Below, piece by piece: positions 27,838 through 36,189 of a stretch of 64,000 nt of DNA. Positions within the stretch are counted from its first letter, which is position 1; every line of letters begins with the position of its first letter. Origin of the DNA: Ascidiaceihabitans sp039975415 (GTDB taxonomy: Bacteria > Pseudomonadota > Alphaproteobacteria > Rhodobacterales > Rhodobacteraceae). Made by a program: the position numbers and the translations under genes. Below the pieces are notes generated by a model, which did no database searches, was not told the DNA's origin, and saw only the letters and a list, made by a program, of their open reading frames with translations. The DNA is taken from NCBI RefSeq assembly GCF_039975415.1, contig NZ_JBDWHD010000004.1; one strand, written 5' to 3'.

Positions 27838-28233
27838 TCAGGGCAACGCCATCATTGCCGTGGGGCAGTGACCCACGTCCTGTGCGGCATAGCTGACCAG
27901 TGCTTCGAGATCACGGGTGGGCAGGGGTTTGCGCAGCAACCAGTCAACGCCGGGGGTAAAGACGGAATGTTCGCCGTGAATGAAAACCGGATTGCCCGTT
28001 ATCATGATGACACGCGAATTGGGACAAAACATCGACACATGATCGCTTAAGCGTTCTGTGGTGCCGTCCGGCATTTGATATTCCATGACAACAAGTTCGT
28101 ATTTGGCACAGGCCAGTTTGCGCATGGCAGCGGAAATGCTGTACACGCAAACCGCATCATGGCCCATTTCTTCCATTAGCCCGTGTAGAATGTCGCACAG
28201 CTGTGGGTCGTCTTCTACAATCAAACATTTCAT
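27838..28233 (-). CDS. Stand-alone receiver-domain protein with Glu at the phospho-acceptor position
   Basis: A 131-aa single-domain response regulator. The acidic pocket (VEDDP, residues 6-10), the Thr of VIMITGN and the Lys of LLRKP are all present, but the phospho-acceptor Asp is Glu51 (VVMEYQMPDG). Glu at this site often mimics the phosphorylated state, so the protein may act without a kinase; that is inference. No output domain follows. The ATG at 28233 is chosen over a GTG at 28263. It lies between cobS and the J-domain gene with gaps on both sides. Confidence 0.82.
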   Translation of the reverse strand: MKCLIVEDDPQLCDILHGLMEEMGHDAVCVYSISAAMRKLACAKYELVVMEYQMPDGTTERLSDHVSMFCPNSRVIMITGNPVFIHGEHSVFTPGVDWLLRKPLPTRDLEALVSYAAQDVGHCPTAMMALP

Positions 28234-28354
28234 CGCATGCCTGCCATTTTTTTTGGGTGGCACGGTTTTGCGGTGGGCGACTTAACCCCGGTCAAATCGC
28301 CTCGCAACCTAAAGACGTGTGATTCTTCCGTGGCGATGGTGAATTCCAACGCAA

Positions 28355-28378
28355 GAAAAAGGGGCCCAAAGGCCCCTT
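28355..28378 (-). terminator. Rho-independent terminator after the J-domain gene
   Basis: A perfect 8-base stem AAGGGGCC / GGCCCCTT with a 4-base loop, followed on the minus strand by TTTTTC. It begins 30 bases after the stop of the J-domain gene. Confidence 0.75.
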
Positions 28379-28407
28379 GTCACTGCAACATTCAAAGACG
28401 TATGGTT

Positions 28408-29037
28408 TCAATCTTTAAAGCTGCGGCTGCCTTTCAATTGGTCCCATGCCCAAACAACTTCCTGCAGCTGTTCTTCTTGGGACCGGTCGCCGCCGTTCAT
28501 ATCCGGGTGCAACACCTTGATAAGCGCTTTGTATGCTTTGCGGATTTCCTTTTTGGTCGCATTATCATCGACTTCCAGAACCTCGACTGCTCGGCGTTCT
28601 GTCGGGGCTAGCTTACGGCCTGTTTTGGCACCACCGCGTCCGGGGTTTTGCGTTGCATTTGCACCCAGAACCTGATGGGGGTCTTCGATACCCAACCGCG
28701 CCCAAGCCCGCGCTTCGGGGTCTCCGACCGGTTTTGTGGCCCGTTCCCAGACCTTATCCTTAGACTGTTGGGCGTTGATTTCGGCTTCGGTTGTGCCGTC
28801 GAAGAAATTCCATTTCAAATTGTACTCGCGGACGTGCTGCTGACAGAACCAAAAGAAGTCGTCCAACACATCAGGGGCCTTTGGTGCGCGGAACTTTCCG
28901 GCCTCATTGCAGCCCTCATGGTCACAGATACGACGAGACGTCTCGGATGCCCCGGACATGCCGCGACGACCACGCGGGTTTTTCTTTTTGGCAGAGGATA
29001 CGGACATATCGAATCCGAAGGGGTCAGACTTAGACAT
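28408..29037 (-). CDS. J-domain (DnaJ-like) protein
   Basis: A 209-aa protein whose last 60 residues form a J domain: VLEVDDNATKKEIRKAYK, then the HPD motif in VLHPDMNGGD. It would stimulate an Hsp70 partner. The N-terminal part contains a Cys/His-containing stretch (CDHEGCNEAGKF and FWFCQQH) that may be structural. The gene is near cobS and divergent from bolA, a neighbourhood common in Rhodobacterales. The client is unknown. Confidence 0.88.
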   Translation of the reverse strand: MSKSDPFGFDMSVSSAKKKNPRGRRGMSGASETSRRICDHEGCNEAGKFRAPKAPDVLDDFFWFCQQHVREYNLKWNFFDGTTEAEINAQQSKDKVWERATKPVGDPEARAWARLGIEDPHQVLGANATQNPGRGGAKTGRKLAPTERRAVEVLEVDDNATKKEIRKAYKALIKVLHPDMNGGDRSQEEQLQEVVWAWDQLKGSRSFKD

Positions 29038-29110
29038 CAGGAATACCTTTTCGACTCAGGCTGTGCAGTTTAGATGAAGGAGAAACGGTGCCAAGGGGGC
29101 AGAGACACAA

Positions 29111-29380
29111 ATGGGCGAAAAAATGCGGGTTGCAGACGAAATGGAAATGCGTCTTAGCGAGGCCTTCGCGCCGCGCGAGCTGCAGGTGGTGGACGACAGC
29201 GAAAGCCATCGTGGGCATTCAGGGTTTCAGGAAGGCGGCGAAAGCCATTTCAATGTGCGTATCCGGTCCGCCGCGTTTGAAGGGCAATCCCGGATCGCCC
29301 GTCACCGTGCTGTTCACGCGGCTTTGGGCAAAGAACTTGTGGGGCGCATTCATGCCCTGGCCCTTGATCTGGACATTTAG
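29111..29380 (+). CDS. bolA: BolA family protein
   Basis: BolA proteins bind monothiol glutaredoxins and take part in iron-sulfur trafficking or regulation. The 89-aa protein has the family stretch SHRGHSGFQEGGESHFNVRI with the conserved His residues, and IARHRAVHAALG in the helix-turn-helix-like part. The ATG at 29111 lies 12 bases after an AAGGGGG, and an ATG at 29123 (MRVADEME) is a reasonable alternative. Divergent from the J-domain gene; the 73-base gap must hold both promoters. Confidence 0.88.
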   Translation: MGEKMRVADEMEMRLSEAFAPRELQVVDDSESHRGHSGFQEGGESHFNVRIRSAAFEGQSRIARHRAVHAALGKELVGRIHALALDLDI

Positions 29381-29389
29381 GTCTGCGGC

Positions 29390-29896
29390 TTAATCGCTTG
29401 TTTCTTTGGGTTTTCTTGAAGCTGCAAGGCGTTCAAGCGAATTTGTCATGCCAGCGACGTCGGACAGCTCTTCAACGCCATTGTCCGACAGCATCCGGGT
29501 GGCCCCGTCTTGGCCGCCGGGGTGTTCATCTTCGGCTTCATACGCATCTGCGGCGTCTTCAACGAGCTCTTCTGCCGGGGCTTCCATGACATCGTCTTTT
29601 GCATCCAAAGCGACGGGTGCAGGGGCGGCCAGCAGTTCAGGTGTGAAGTTTGAAAGATCATCTTCACGAAGCTTGCGAAACACCAGCACATTGCGCCATT
29701 CGGTGGTGGTTTTGGTTAGGCCCGCACGCTCGATTGATGGCAAGGTTTCGGCGCGTTGATATTCCCAACCCTCTGCCCCCATCGTGTTCATCAGATCAGC
29801 CAACGCATTGGCAAATCGCGCTTCGGGCGTGCGTATTCCCTTGGCTTTAAGACCCTTTTGTGGGGCTGGAACGACGCGATACTGGTAGTTTGGCAT
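29390..29896 (-). CDS. DUF4177-type protein with acidic C-terminal region
   Basis: A 168-aa protein. The first 75 residues (YQYRVVPAPQKG, then MGAEGWEYQRAETLPS) match the small DUF4177 fold, and the rest is low-complexity and acidic, probably disordered. No function is known. The start at 29896 (MPNYQYR) is used rather than the open frame reaching 30037. It converges on bolA with a 9-base gap. Confidence 0.68.
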   Translation of the reverse strand: MPNYQYRVVPAPQKGLKAKGIRTPEARFANALADLMNTMGAEGWEYQRAETLPSIERAGLTKTTTEWRNVLVFRKLREDDLSNFTPELLAAPAPVALDAKDDVMEAPAEELVEDAADAYEAEDEHPGGQDGATRMLSDNGVEELSDVAGMTNSLERLAASRKPKETSD

Positions 29897-30061
29897 GATG
29901 CACCTTTGGCGATTGAGGTGGCGGTATAGCAGGGGGCGGAAAGGGGGAAAAGGGGGCTCTTCAAAACGTATGGCGTCGAAATTCCGGCTAAAACGGTCCT
30001 GTGGCGCGACTTTCGTAGACTTTCTATGTCTGTTCAAAAACCTGCCGCGCCAGAAAACGTA

Positions 30062-30086
30062 TTAAAAGGCCTTTTGGCCCTTTTTT
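30062..30086 (-). terminator. Candidate terminator after the thioesterase gene
   Basis: On the minus strand GGCC, loop AAAA, GGCC is followed by TTTTAAT, with flanking A and T runs lengthening the stem. It starts 21 bases past the thioesterase stop. The stem is short in GC pairs, so the call is tentative. Confidence 0.4.
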
Positions 30087-30106
30087 GCGCTGTCGTCGCA
30101 GGGGGA

Positions 30107-30586
30107 TCACCCTTTTCGTTTGATCCCGATGCTGCGTCCTGCCCGTTCTGGTCGAGGCAGCGATTTATGCGCTTCGAACATTTTGCCGACATTGGCAAGA
30201 ACGTCCGCCGGCATGGGCGCGACTTTGGGGCCGGATTGATCCACGTGCAGTGTCAAAGCCTCGCCCGTGGCTGCCAGCCACCCGTCTTCGTGCCAAAGCT
30301 CTTGATACATGTGGAACCGTTTTGCATCAAAATCCAGCATTTGAATGGTGCCGTAGACACGGTCGCCTTCATGCAGTTCGCGCACATAGCAGACGTGGAA
30401 TTCGGCCACATATGTCGTGCAGCCTGTGTTCTTGAGGTAGTCGGGGCCAAAGCCGAACAGGGGATACGCCTCGTCCGCGGTTTGGTCCATCAGCACCGAA
30501 TAATAAGCCATGTTGAGGTGGCCGTTGTAGTCGATCCATTCAGGCCGGATGGTGAGCAGGTCGGAGCGGAAGGGAGCATTTTTCAT
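30107..30586 (-). CDS. Hotdog-fold acyl-CoA thioesterase
   Basis: A 159-aa protein with the 4-hydroxybenzoyl-CoA thioesterase-like pattern: WIDYNGHLNMAYY near the N-terminus, where Asp and His-Asn form the active site, then VCYVRELHEGDRVYG and the helix MYQELWHEDGW. It probably hydrolyses a short or amphipathic acyl-CoA such as a betainyl- or carnitinyl-CoA; the substrate is inferred from resemblance only. The ATG at 30586 is chosen. It lies 52 bases downstream of the frameshifted Cys-rich repeat gene. Confidence 0.8.
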   Translation of the reverse strand: MKNAPFRSDLLTIRPEWIDYNGHLNMAYYSVLMDQTADEAYPLFGFGPDYLKNTGCTTYVAEFHVCYVRELHEGDRVYGTIQMLDFDAKRFHMYQELWHEDGWLAATGEALTLHVDQSGPKVAPMPADVLANVGKMFEAHKSLPRPERAGRSIGIKRKG

Positions 30587-30638
30587 AGGGCGATGTTGTG
30601 CGCCAATGGTCGTTGCGTCAACCGCAACGCGGCGTCGC

Positions 30639-31696
30639 CTAGCCTTTGGAGAGGTGTTCAAGCATGTGACAAGCGGTGTTATTTTCCAACTCACAGGCCC
30701 GTGTCAGGTGGTCGACAGCCGTTTGCAACTCGTTCGGATCGTTGGATTTTTTGTAAATGCGCAGGTGCGTGCGGCCGATATTAGTGCAACTTTTCACAGC
30801 ACCCGCGCGACAAGCGGTGTCTTGCAGGGAGGCTTTGTCGAGTGACTGATTGCTTGGGGAAAGCTTAACCAAAACCTGACAATGAGCAGCGTTTCCGTTG
30901 GCACAGGTGCCTTTTAGCGCGGCAATCCACTGGTCGCGAACGGGGACCTCGACCGCTTGGTTGCGTTTGATAAGGGCCAACCGTCCAATTGCGCTGTTTA
31001 GGCTAAAACATGCAGATGGTGTGGTTGGCGTGCAGCTCTTGAAAAGCAGTGGGATATGCTCGAAAGCGGATGTTTCAAATTCATCATAGTCAAACAAAAG
31101 CCCGCCCAAGGCTGCACAAGCCCCCGCAGTTTGTGCCGCACATGCAACCCTCAGGTTTGCGATCTGGGTGCGGGCCGTTGTTGTCAGTAGGTTTTCATAG
31201 AGCGCGGATTGTTCTGACAGGCCGCGTTCGGCTTGCGCGCGCGTTTGTCCTTTGGCCACTTCCAGGGCGATTCCAATGTCTATGAGTTCCGGTTTGTAGA
31301 ACGGAAACGCGATGGAGCGCCAATAGCACGCCTCTGCCTGCCCGTTGGTGCATCCTTTCTCCGTGTACTCCAAATAGGCTTTCATGCGCCCTAAGTCGCT
31401 ATAGCGGCCCGTTTCAGGCAGGCCGGGAAACGGGTTCCCCACGTCGCCCAAAAACGTAACACATAGTGTAATTTTCACCGCTGCACCCCGCATGCGCCCC
31501 ATCAATCTCCATCTTTTTCAATGCGACGGCACGGGTTGGGTCATTTGGAAACGGCGGTGCGTCCCAATTCCCGAGATAGCGGTTCGCCAAGCTGCCGCAT
31601 TCAAACAGGTCAGAAGGGTCACACGTGTTCGGGTAGCCGTCTTGCGCGATTGCACCCGCACTTAGGAAAGGCAAGAAGGGCGAGGGCAAACCGCAT
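30639..31696 (-). pseudogene. Secreted Hcp-like Sel1/Cys-rich repeat protein, interrupted by two single-base frameshifts
   Basis: Three frames join into one plausible 351-aa protein if one base is removed at about 31665-31669 and one at about 31447-31454. The ATG at 31696, four bases after the gatB stop, gives the signal-peptide start MRFALALLAF, which joins LSAGAIAQ across the first shift. The assembled protein has at least eight Cys-x7-Cys pairs (for example CDPSDLFEC, CSGENYTMC, CTNGQAEAC, CELENNTAC), the spacing of disulfide-linked Hcp-type Sel1 repeats. These pairs lie on both sides of the second shift, supporting one original gene. Either the gene is decaying or the homopolymer runs were misread. 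The downstream part (30639-31505) could still be translated on its own. Confidence 0.72.
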
Positions 31697-31700
31697 CGCG

Positions 31701-33212
31701 TTATCCTTGCAGCTTCTGTGCGACCAGTTGGTTCACCGCTTTGGGATTGGCTTTGCCCCCCGTCGCTTTCATCACTTGACCCACGAACCAGCCGGCGAGT
31801 TTGGGGTTCTCTTTGGCTTTTTCGACTTGGGCGGGGTTGGCGGCGATGATGTCGTCGAGTGCGGCCTCGATGGGGCCGAGGTCTGTGACCTGTTTCATGC
31901 CTTTTTCTTCGACGATTTTCGCGGGGTCGCCGCCGTCGGTGTAGACGATTTCAAAGAGGTCTTTGGCGATTTTGCCGCTGATGGCGTCCGAGGCGATCAG
32001 GTCAATGATGCCGCCGAGTTGAGTGGGCGTTACGGGGCTGTTTTCGATGTCTTTGTCGTCTTTTTTCAAGCGCCCAAAGAGTTCGTTGATGACCCAGTTG
32101 GCGGAGGCTTTGCCGTCACGGCCCTGTGCGACTTGTTCAAAGTAGTCCGCGGACTCCAATTCTGCTGTCAGAACTGAGGCGTCATAGTCTGTCAGCCCAA
32201 AGTCATTGATAAAGCGCGACTTTTTCGCATCGGGCAGCTCGGGCAAATTTGCCTCGATGTCATCTACCCACGCCTGTTCTATTTCCAAAGGCAGCAGGTC
32301 GGGGTCGGGGAAATAGCGGTAATCATGCGCCTCTTCTTTGGAGCGCATAGAGCGTGTTTCGCCTTTGTCGGGATCATACAGCCGTGTTTCTTGGTCGACT
32401 GTGCCGCCGCCCTCGACGATTTTGATTTGGCGTGCAGCCTCGACCATGATGGCTTGCTGGATGAAGCGCATGGAGTTCATGTTTTTGATTTCGCAACGTG
32501 TGCCAAGGTGGCTGAAATCCTGGGTCGCTTGGTATTTTTCGTACTGACCGGGCAAGCAGATCGATACGTTCACGTCCGCGCGCATCGCACCCGATTGCAT
32601 GTCGCCGTTGCAGGTTCCCAGATAACGTAAAATCTGGCGCAGTTTCGTGAGATAAGCGGCGGCCTCTTCCGGTCCGCGAATGTCAGGTTTGGACACGATT
32701 TCCATCAGGCACACGCCTGTGCGGTTCACGTCCACAAAGGACATGTTGGGGTCCATGTCGTGGATGGATTTGCCCGCGTCCTGTTCCATGTGGATGCGTT
32801 CGACCCGTACGTTACGTGCGGTGCCGTCGCCCATTTCGACCAAGACTTCGCCTTCACCAACGATGGGGTGATAAAGCTGGCTGATTTGGTAGCCTTGGGG
32901 CAGGTCGGGATAGAAGTAGTTTTTGCGGTCAAAGGCAGATTTCAGGTTGATCTCGGCCTTGAGCCCCAATCCTGTGCGCACGGCTTGTTCGATGCAATAT
33001 TCGTTGATGACGGGCAGCATGCCGGGCATGGCGGCGTCCACAAACGACACGTTTGAATTGGGCTCTGACCCGAATTGAGTGGAGGCCCCCGAAAAGAGTT
33101 TCGCGTTCGAGGCGACTTGGGCGTGCACCTCCATGCCGATCACCAATTCCCAATCATGCTGTGCGCCAGCAATCGTTTTGATCTTCGGGCTGTCGTAGGT
33201 CAGGTCAAGCAT
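31701..33212 (-). CDS. gatB: Aspartyl/glutamyl-tRNA amidotransferase subunit B
   Basis: GatB is the kinase-amidase partner in GatCAB, which converts Glu-tRNA(Gln) or Asp-tRNA(Asn) to the amide form. The 503-aa protein has ELVIGMEVHAQ at the N-terminus, FDRKNYFYPDLPQGYQISQ, SGAMRADVNVS and EIKNMNS in the catalytic part, and a C-terminal YqeY-like domain ending MKATGGKANPKAVNQLV. The ATG at 33212 is used; the frame extends upstream to 33254 without family similarity. Confidence 0.96.
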   Translation of the reverse strand: MLDLTYDSPKIKTIAGAQHDWELVIGMEVHAQVASNAKLFSGASTQFGSEPNSNVSFVDAAMPGMLPVINEYCIEQAVRTGLGLKAEINLKSAFDRKNYFYPDLPQGYQISQLYHPIVGEGEVLVEMGDGTARNVRVERIHMEQDAGKSIHDMDPNMSFVDVNRTGVCLMEIVSKPDIRGPEEAAAYLTKLRQILRYLGTCNGDMQSGAMRADVNVSICLPGQYEKYQATQDFSHLGTRCEIKNMNSMRFIQQAIMVEAARQIKIVEGGGTVDQETRLYDPDKGETRSMRSKEEAHDYRYFPDPDLLPLEIEQAWVDDIEANLPELPDAKKSRFINDFGLTDYDASVLTAELESADYFEQVAQGRDGKASANWVINELFGRLKKDDKDIENSPVTPTQLGGIIDLIASDAISGKIAKDLFEIVYTDGGDPAKIVEEKGMKQVTDLGPIEAALDDIIAANPAQVEKAKENPKLAGWFVGQVMKATGGKANPKAVNQLVAQKLQG

Positions 33213-33367
33213 GTGCGGGCCTCTTGGGTGTGCGTTTGCCTTGTCATAAATCACGGTCTGGATGGGGGCAAGCGCGGATGGGGGCCAGCCGCCGACGCTT
33301 TACGTCTTCCTAGGGATTTTTTGGGGGAAAGGACTTTATTATGGGGGGTGGGTCCGCAGAGAGCGTT

Positions 33368-33883
33368 TTAAGTATCGGGAAAGGTGTTGTGCACCCACCG
33401 CATGACGTCATGCTTTGATTGTAGGTGATATTTTTGCAGATGTGGTGGTGCCGTTTCGAACCAGTTTTTCAGCGAAGCCCGCCCGCTGTGCCGCGTGCGC
33501 CAAATCCAGCGATAAAAAGTTGCGTCTAGGCGTTCCGGGCAGCCTTTAGGTAAATCGGGGCGGTTTGATCCGTAGTGTTTCACCGATCGCCACAATGCGC
33601 GACGCAAGCGTAAAGGGGCAGGTAGGTCCAACCAGATCAGGGTGTCGGCCCGCGCCATGCGTTGTGGATAGGTTGTAGAATTTCCACCCTCAAAGACCCA
33701 CCGGTCTTGGGCAATAGCATCCAGAACAAGCGGAGTTTTTTCGGCTTGTGTGCGTTCTATCCAGCCGGTTTTCCAATGGATCAGGTCGATATGGACCACA
33801 GGCAAATTGCCGCGGCGACCGATGTCTCGGGCCAAGGTCGATTTGCCTGATCCAGCTTGACCGATGATCATGATTCTGTTCAT
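33368..33883 (-). CDS. P-loop kinase-like protein (AAA_17/FlaR-type)
   Basis: A 171-aa protein with Walker A GQAGSGKST (about residues 8-16), then IDLIHWKTGW and RWVFEGGNSTTYPQR. This pattern is shared by the adenylate-kinase-like proteins annotated as DNA topology modulation (FlaR) or AAA_17 ATPases. It is likely a small-molecule kinase; its substrate is unknown. It stands alone on the minus strand with 155 bases before gatB. Confidence 0.78.
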   Translation of the reverse strand: MNRIMIIGQAGSGKSTLARDIGRRGNLPVVHIDLIHWKTGWIERTQAEKTPLVLDAIAQDRWVFEGGNSTTYPQRMARADTLIWLDLPAPLRLRRALWRSVKHYGSNRPDLPKGCPERLDATFYRWIWRTRHSGRASLKNWFETAPPHLQKYHLQSKHDVMRWVHNTFPDT

Positions 33884-34020
33884 CCCGCAATTGATACAAA
33901 CGGGCAGGGCGTTGGTCTAGGCTAATGCGCCCTGAGCCTACGGCGTGCTGGTCTGCGGCATTGCGGCCTATGGCACATGTGGATGTGCAGACTTAGGGTC
34001 ACGCTGAAAGGATGTGCCCC

Positions 34021-34518
34021 ATGGACATCAAAGAATGCGACCTGCCTGAAACAGCCCTGCATGCGTACCACCTGTCAGAGCCAATCACCTACACGGATTG
34101 CTTTACCTGCGACGTAAAGCGGGACGTTGATTTACAATCTTTTATCTCGGCTTTCTACACCACTGGGATATTCAAATCCGAACGGCTGGTTTTGCGCCTT
34201 TTGGCCCGTGCCCCGTCCAATGATGCAGACGTTTTGGCCTTGGCGTCCGGGACTTCTACGACTTTGGCTGTCTGGAAGGTTGAAGCCCGCGCAAAGGATC
34301 AGATTGTGCTGGATGCAGGGCGTACCAAATCATGGCTGCACGTGGCCCCGAGCGATACGGGGACGCGACTTTTTTTCGGGTCCGTTGTTGTGCCGGAACC
34401 TGCCAAGAACGGCAGGCCACCCCGTATGGGACCGGTGTTTGAGACGCTTTTAACGCCCCACAAGCTTTATTCGCGTCTGTTGCTTGCTGCTGCAGCACGG
34501 CGGTTGGCATCGGCTTGA
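34021..34518 (+). CDS. Hypothetical soluble protein
   Basis: A 165-aa protein without signal peptide or membrane segment. Alternating beta-like stretches (TTLAVWKVEARAKDQIVLD, SWLHVAPSDTGTRLFFGSVV) and a C-terminal helix (HKLYSRLLLAAAARRL) suggest a single alpha-beta domain of the START/DUF2867-like type. This is a guess from pattern only. The ATG at 34021 has AAAGGA eight bases upstream; an ATG at 34012 is too close to it. Convergent with the next gene. Confidence 0.6.
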   Translation: MDIKECDLPETALHAYHLSEPITYTDCFTCDVKRDVDLQSFISAFYTTGIFKSERLVLRLLARAPSNDADVLALASGTSTTLAVWKVEARAKDQIVLDAGRTKSWLHVAPSDTGTRLFFGSVVVPEPAKNGRPPRMGPVFETLLTPHKLYSRLLLAAAARRLASA

Positions 34519-34542
34519 CCAACGCCGGAACCGTGCACGCAA

Positions 34543-35856
34543 TCACGCAGGGCGGGTGACAGGCCCGTCTTCTGTGAAAACAACCTTGCGGCCTGCTGCG
34601 ATGTCCGGTCGAAACAGATTACCGATAATGCGCAATGCATCGGCTTGACCGGCTGCCGCGAAACGATCAGGGCACCGCACGCGCAATGAATTGTCAAAAC
34701 CGCGTGCCGCATGCGCCCAGATCATCGGATGCAATTCCGTCAGGTGTTCGCGAATGATCCACTTGGCGCAGTCTGCGATTTGGCTGCGCACCTGATCCGC
34801 TTCGTCATGCCCGCCACGGGCATTGCCCATAGTGTTGGCGCAATACGCCGCCATCAGGTTCACAATGTACTGGTTGTTGGTACGCTCGAGAATATCACGC
34901 AGGCCGTCCACAAAGAACGAAACATCAAGCCGCGCACAGGCCTCGTCGTCAAATGCGATAGCGTCCAGCTGAACCCAGGTGTACGCGCCTGCGCCCCATG
35001 TGCTTTGTGTCCGTGATGCGGTACGGCGCGCTTCCAGTTCCAGTTGGTTGTAATCCCCGAACCAGCGTGGAAGCAAATGGTTGCCCATGGCACGCATCGC
35101 GCGTGCATTTTCCGGGTCCAGATCAATAAGTTGCTGGTATGCATCGGCAATTTTGAGTTTTCCGTCAGGGCACCCACCACGCAAAGCACATTCAGCGGCG
35201 GCCAGAAATGCAGGCTTTGGCGTCAAGGATTGAAAGGGTTCCAGAATGTCACGGGCGCGGTCAAAGTGGGCTTGGAAAGCTTCTTTGTTGCGTTGGCACA
35301 CCTCAGCGTCCCAGCACGTCCCGCGCCATGCCCAAGCAATGTCCATATGCGCATGGGCCACGATGGCAGCGATGATGTAGTCTTGACCGCACTCAGCCAG
35401 CACCTCTTCAAGCGCTTCAATCCCGGCTAGAATGGGCGCACCCTTGGCTGGTTTGCCAGAAAGCAATGCGTGTTCACAGGCCTGTACGACGTCTGCGCGC
35501 GCACCATAGCTTATCAGATCCGCGACCGGCATACCGCCTGACGTTTTGCTCAGGGATCTGTCAGCCAATCGTATAGCGCTTGAAATATCATGCCAGTTTT
35601 CTTGCCGTGCCAGACGTTGGCCGCGCATCTGGTGAAAGTCCCGTTCGCGGTCCTCGGCCGTGGGGTCGGGGCAGGGGATCACCAATGCGTCTGTATCGTT
35701 TTGGGTTGGCGTTTGATTTTGGCGTGCAGCAACGCGTTTTGGACGGACATGGGTGTGCGGAACAACAACGCCGTCCTCGTCAATATGAGGTGTGGCGCGT
35801 TTGAAGGCGCCCAAAATAGGGTTAACCGTTTTTGAAATATAAGATGCCAATTGCAT
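34543..35856 (-). CDS. Hypothetical helical protein, TPR-like
   Basis: A 437-aa protein, mostly helical. The first 90 residues are polar and probably disordered. The rest contains helix pairs such as KLKIADAYQQLIDLDPENARAMRAMG, which reads like a TPR repeat. No known family was identified. No signal peptide or membrane helix is visible. The ATG at 35856 (MQLASYIS) is preceded by AGGATGG; starts at 35877 and 35907 are alternatives. It is transcribed away from the lytic transglycosylase gene. Confidence 0.6.
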   Translation of the reverse strand: MQLASYISKTVNPILGAFKRATPHIDEDGVVVPHTHVRPKRVAARQNQTPTQNDTDALVIPCPDPTAEDRERDFHQMRGQRLARQENWHDISSAIRLADRSLSKTSGGMPVADLISYGARADVVQACEHALLSGKPAKGAPILAGIEALEEVLAECGQDYIIAAIVAHAHMDIAWAWRGTCWDAEVCQRNKEAFQAHFDRARDILEPFQSLTPKPAFLAAAECALRGGCPDGKLKIADAYQQLIDLDPENARAMRAMGNHLLPRWFGDYNQLELEARRTASRTQSTWGAGAYTWVQLDAIAFDDEACARLDVSFFVDGLRDILERTNNQYIVNLMAAYCANTMGNARGGHDEADQVRSQIADCAKWIIREHLTELHPMIWAHAARGFDNSLRVRCPDRFAAAGQADALRIIGNLFRPDIAAGRKVVFTEDGPVTRPA

Positions 35857-36189
35857 AGACAGACCATCCTGGACCATTAAAGAACTGACCCTAATCTGCC
35901 CAAGCAATGGGGCCGAAACGTGGCGCGGACGCGAAAGTTTCGCGCTTATGTTTTGGCAAAATGGCTTATTTTGTTAGCAGAAACTTAACATTTGGCCTCA
36001 ATTCCCGCCTTGGTAGCGGAGGTTGCACTTTATGAGGGAGGGGCTGCATTTTGCGTCGCCCAATTGCGTGCGCAAAGATTTAACGCATAGCGCGAAACAG
36101 TCGTCACGGGACCCTGTCATTGTTTCACGCGGGCCTCAATCAGACTGGCCAGACTTGCAATCTGCAGATACATATTTGCATAGTTTGGC
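35857..36189. other. Intergenic region between divergent genes
   Basis: This 333-base region separates the divergent 437-aa hypothetical gene and the lytic transglycosylase gene and must contain both promoters. A near-consensus CtrA-type site, TTAG-N7-TTAA, lies at 35974-35988. A minus-strand frame of 24 codons ending at 36117 (MPNYANMYLQIAS) reaches into the transglycosylase start, but evidence that it is translated is weak. No RNA gene or terminator was recognised. Confidence 0.5.

Noticed and set aside
33918..33940. TAGGCT...AGCCTA inverted repeat whose right arm CCTGAGCCTA equals the end of the MITE-like element
   Set aside because: Only about ten bases match and the second end is missing, so it may be coincidence rather than a solo element end.
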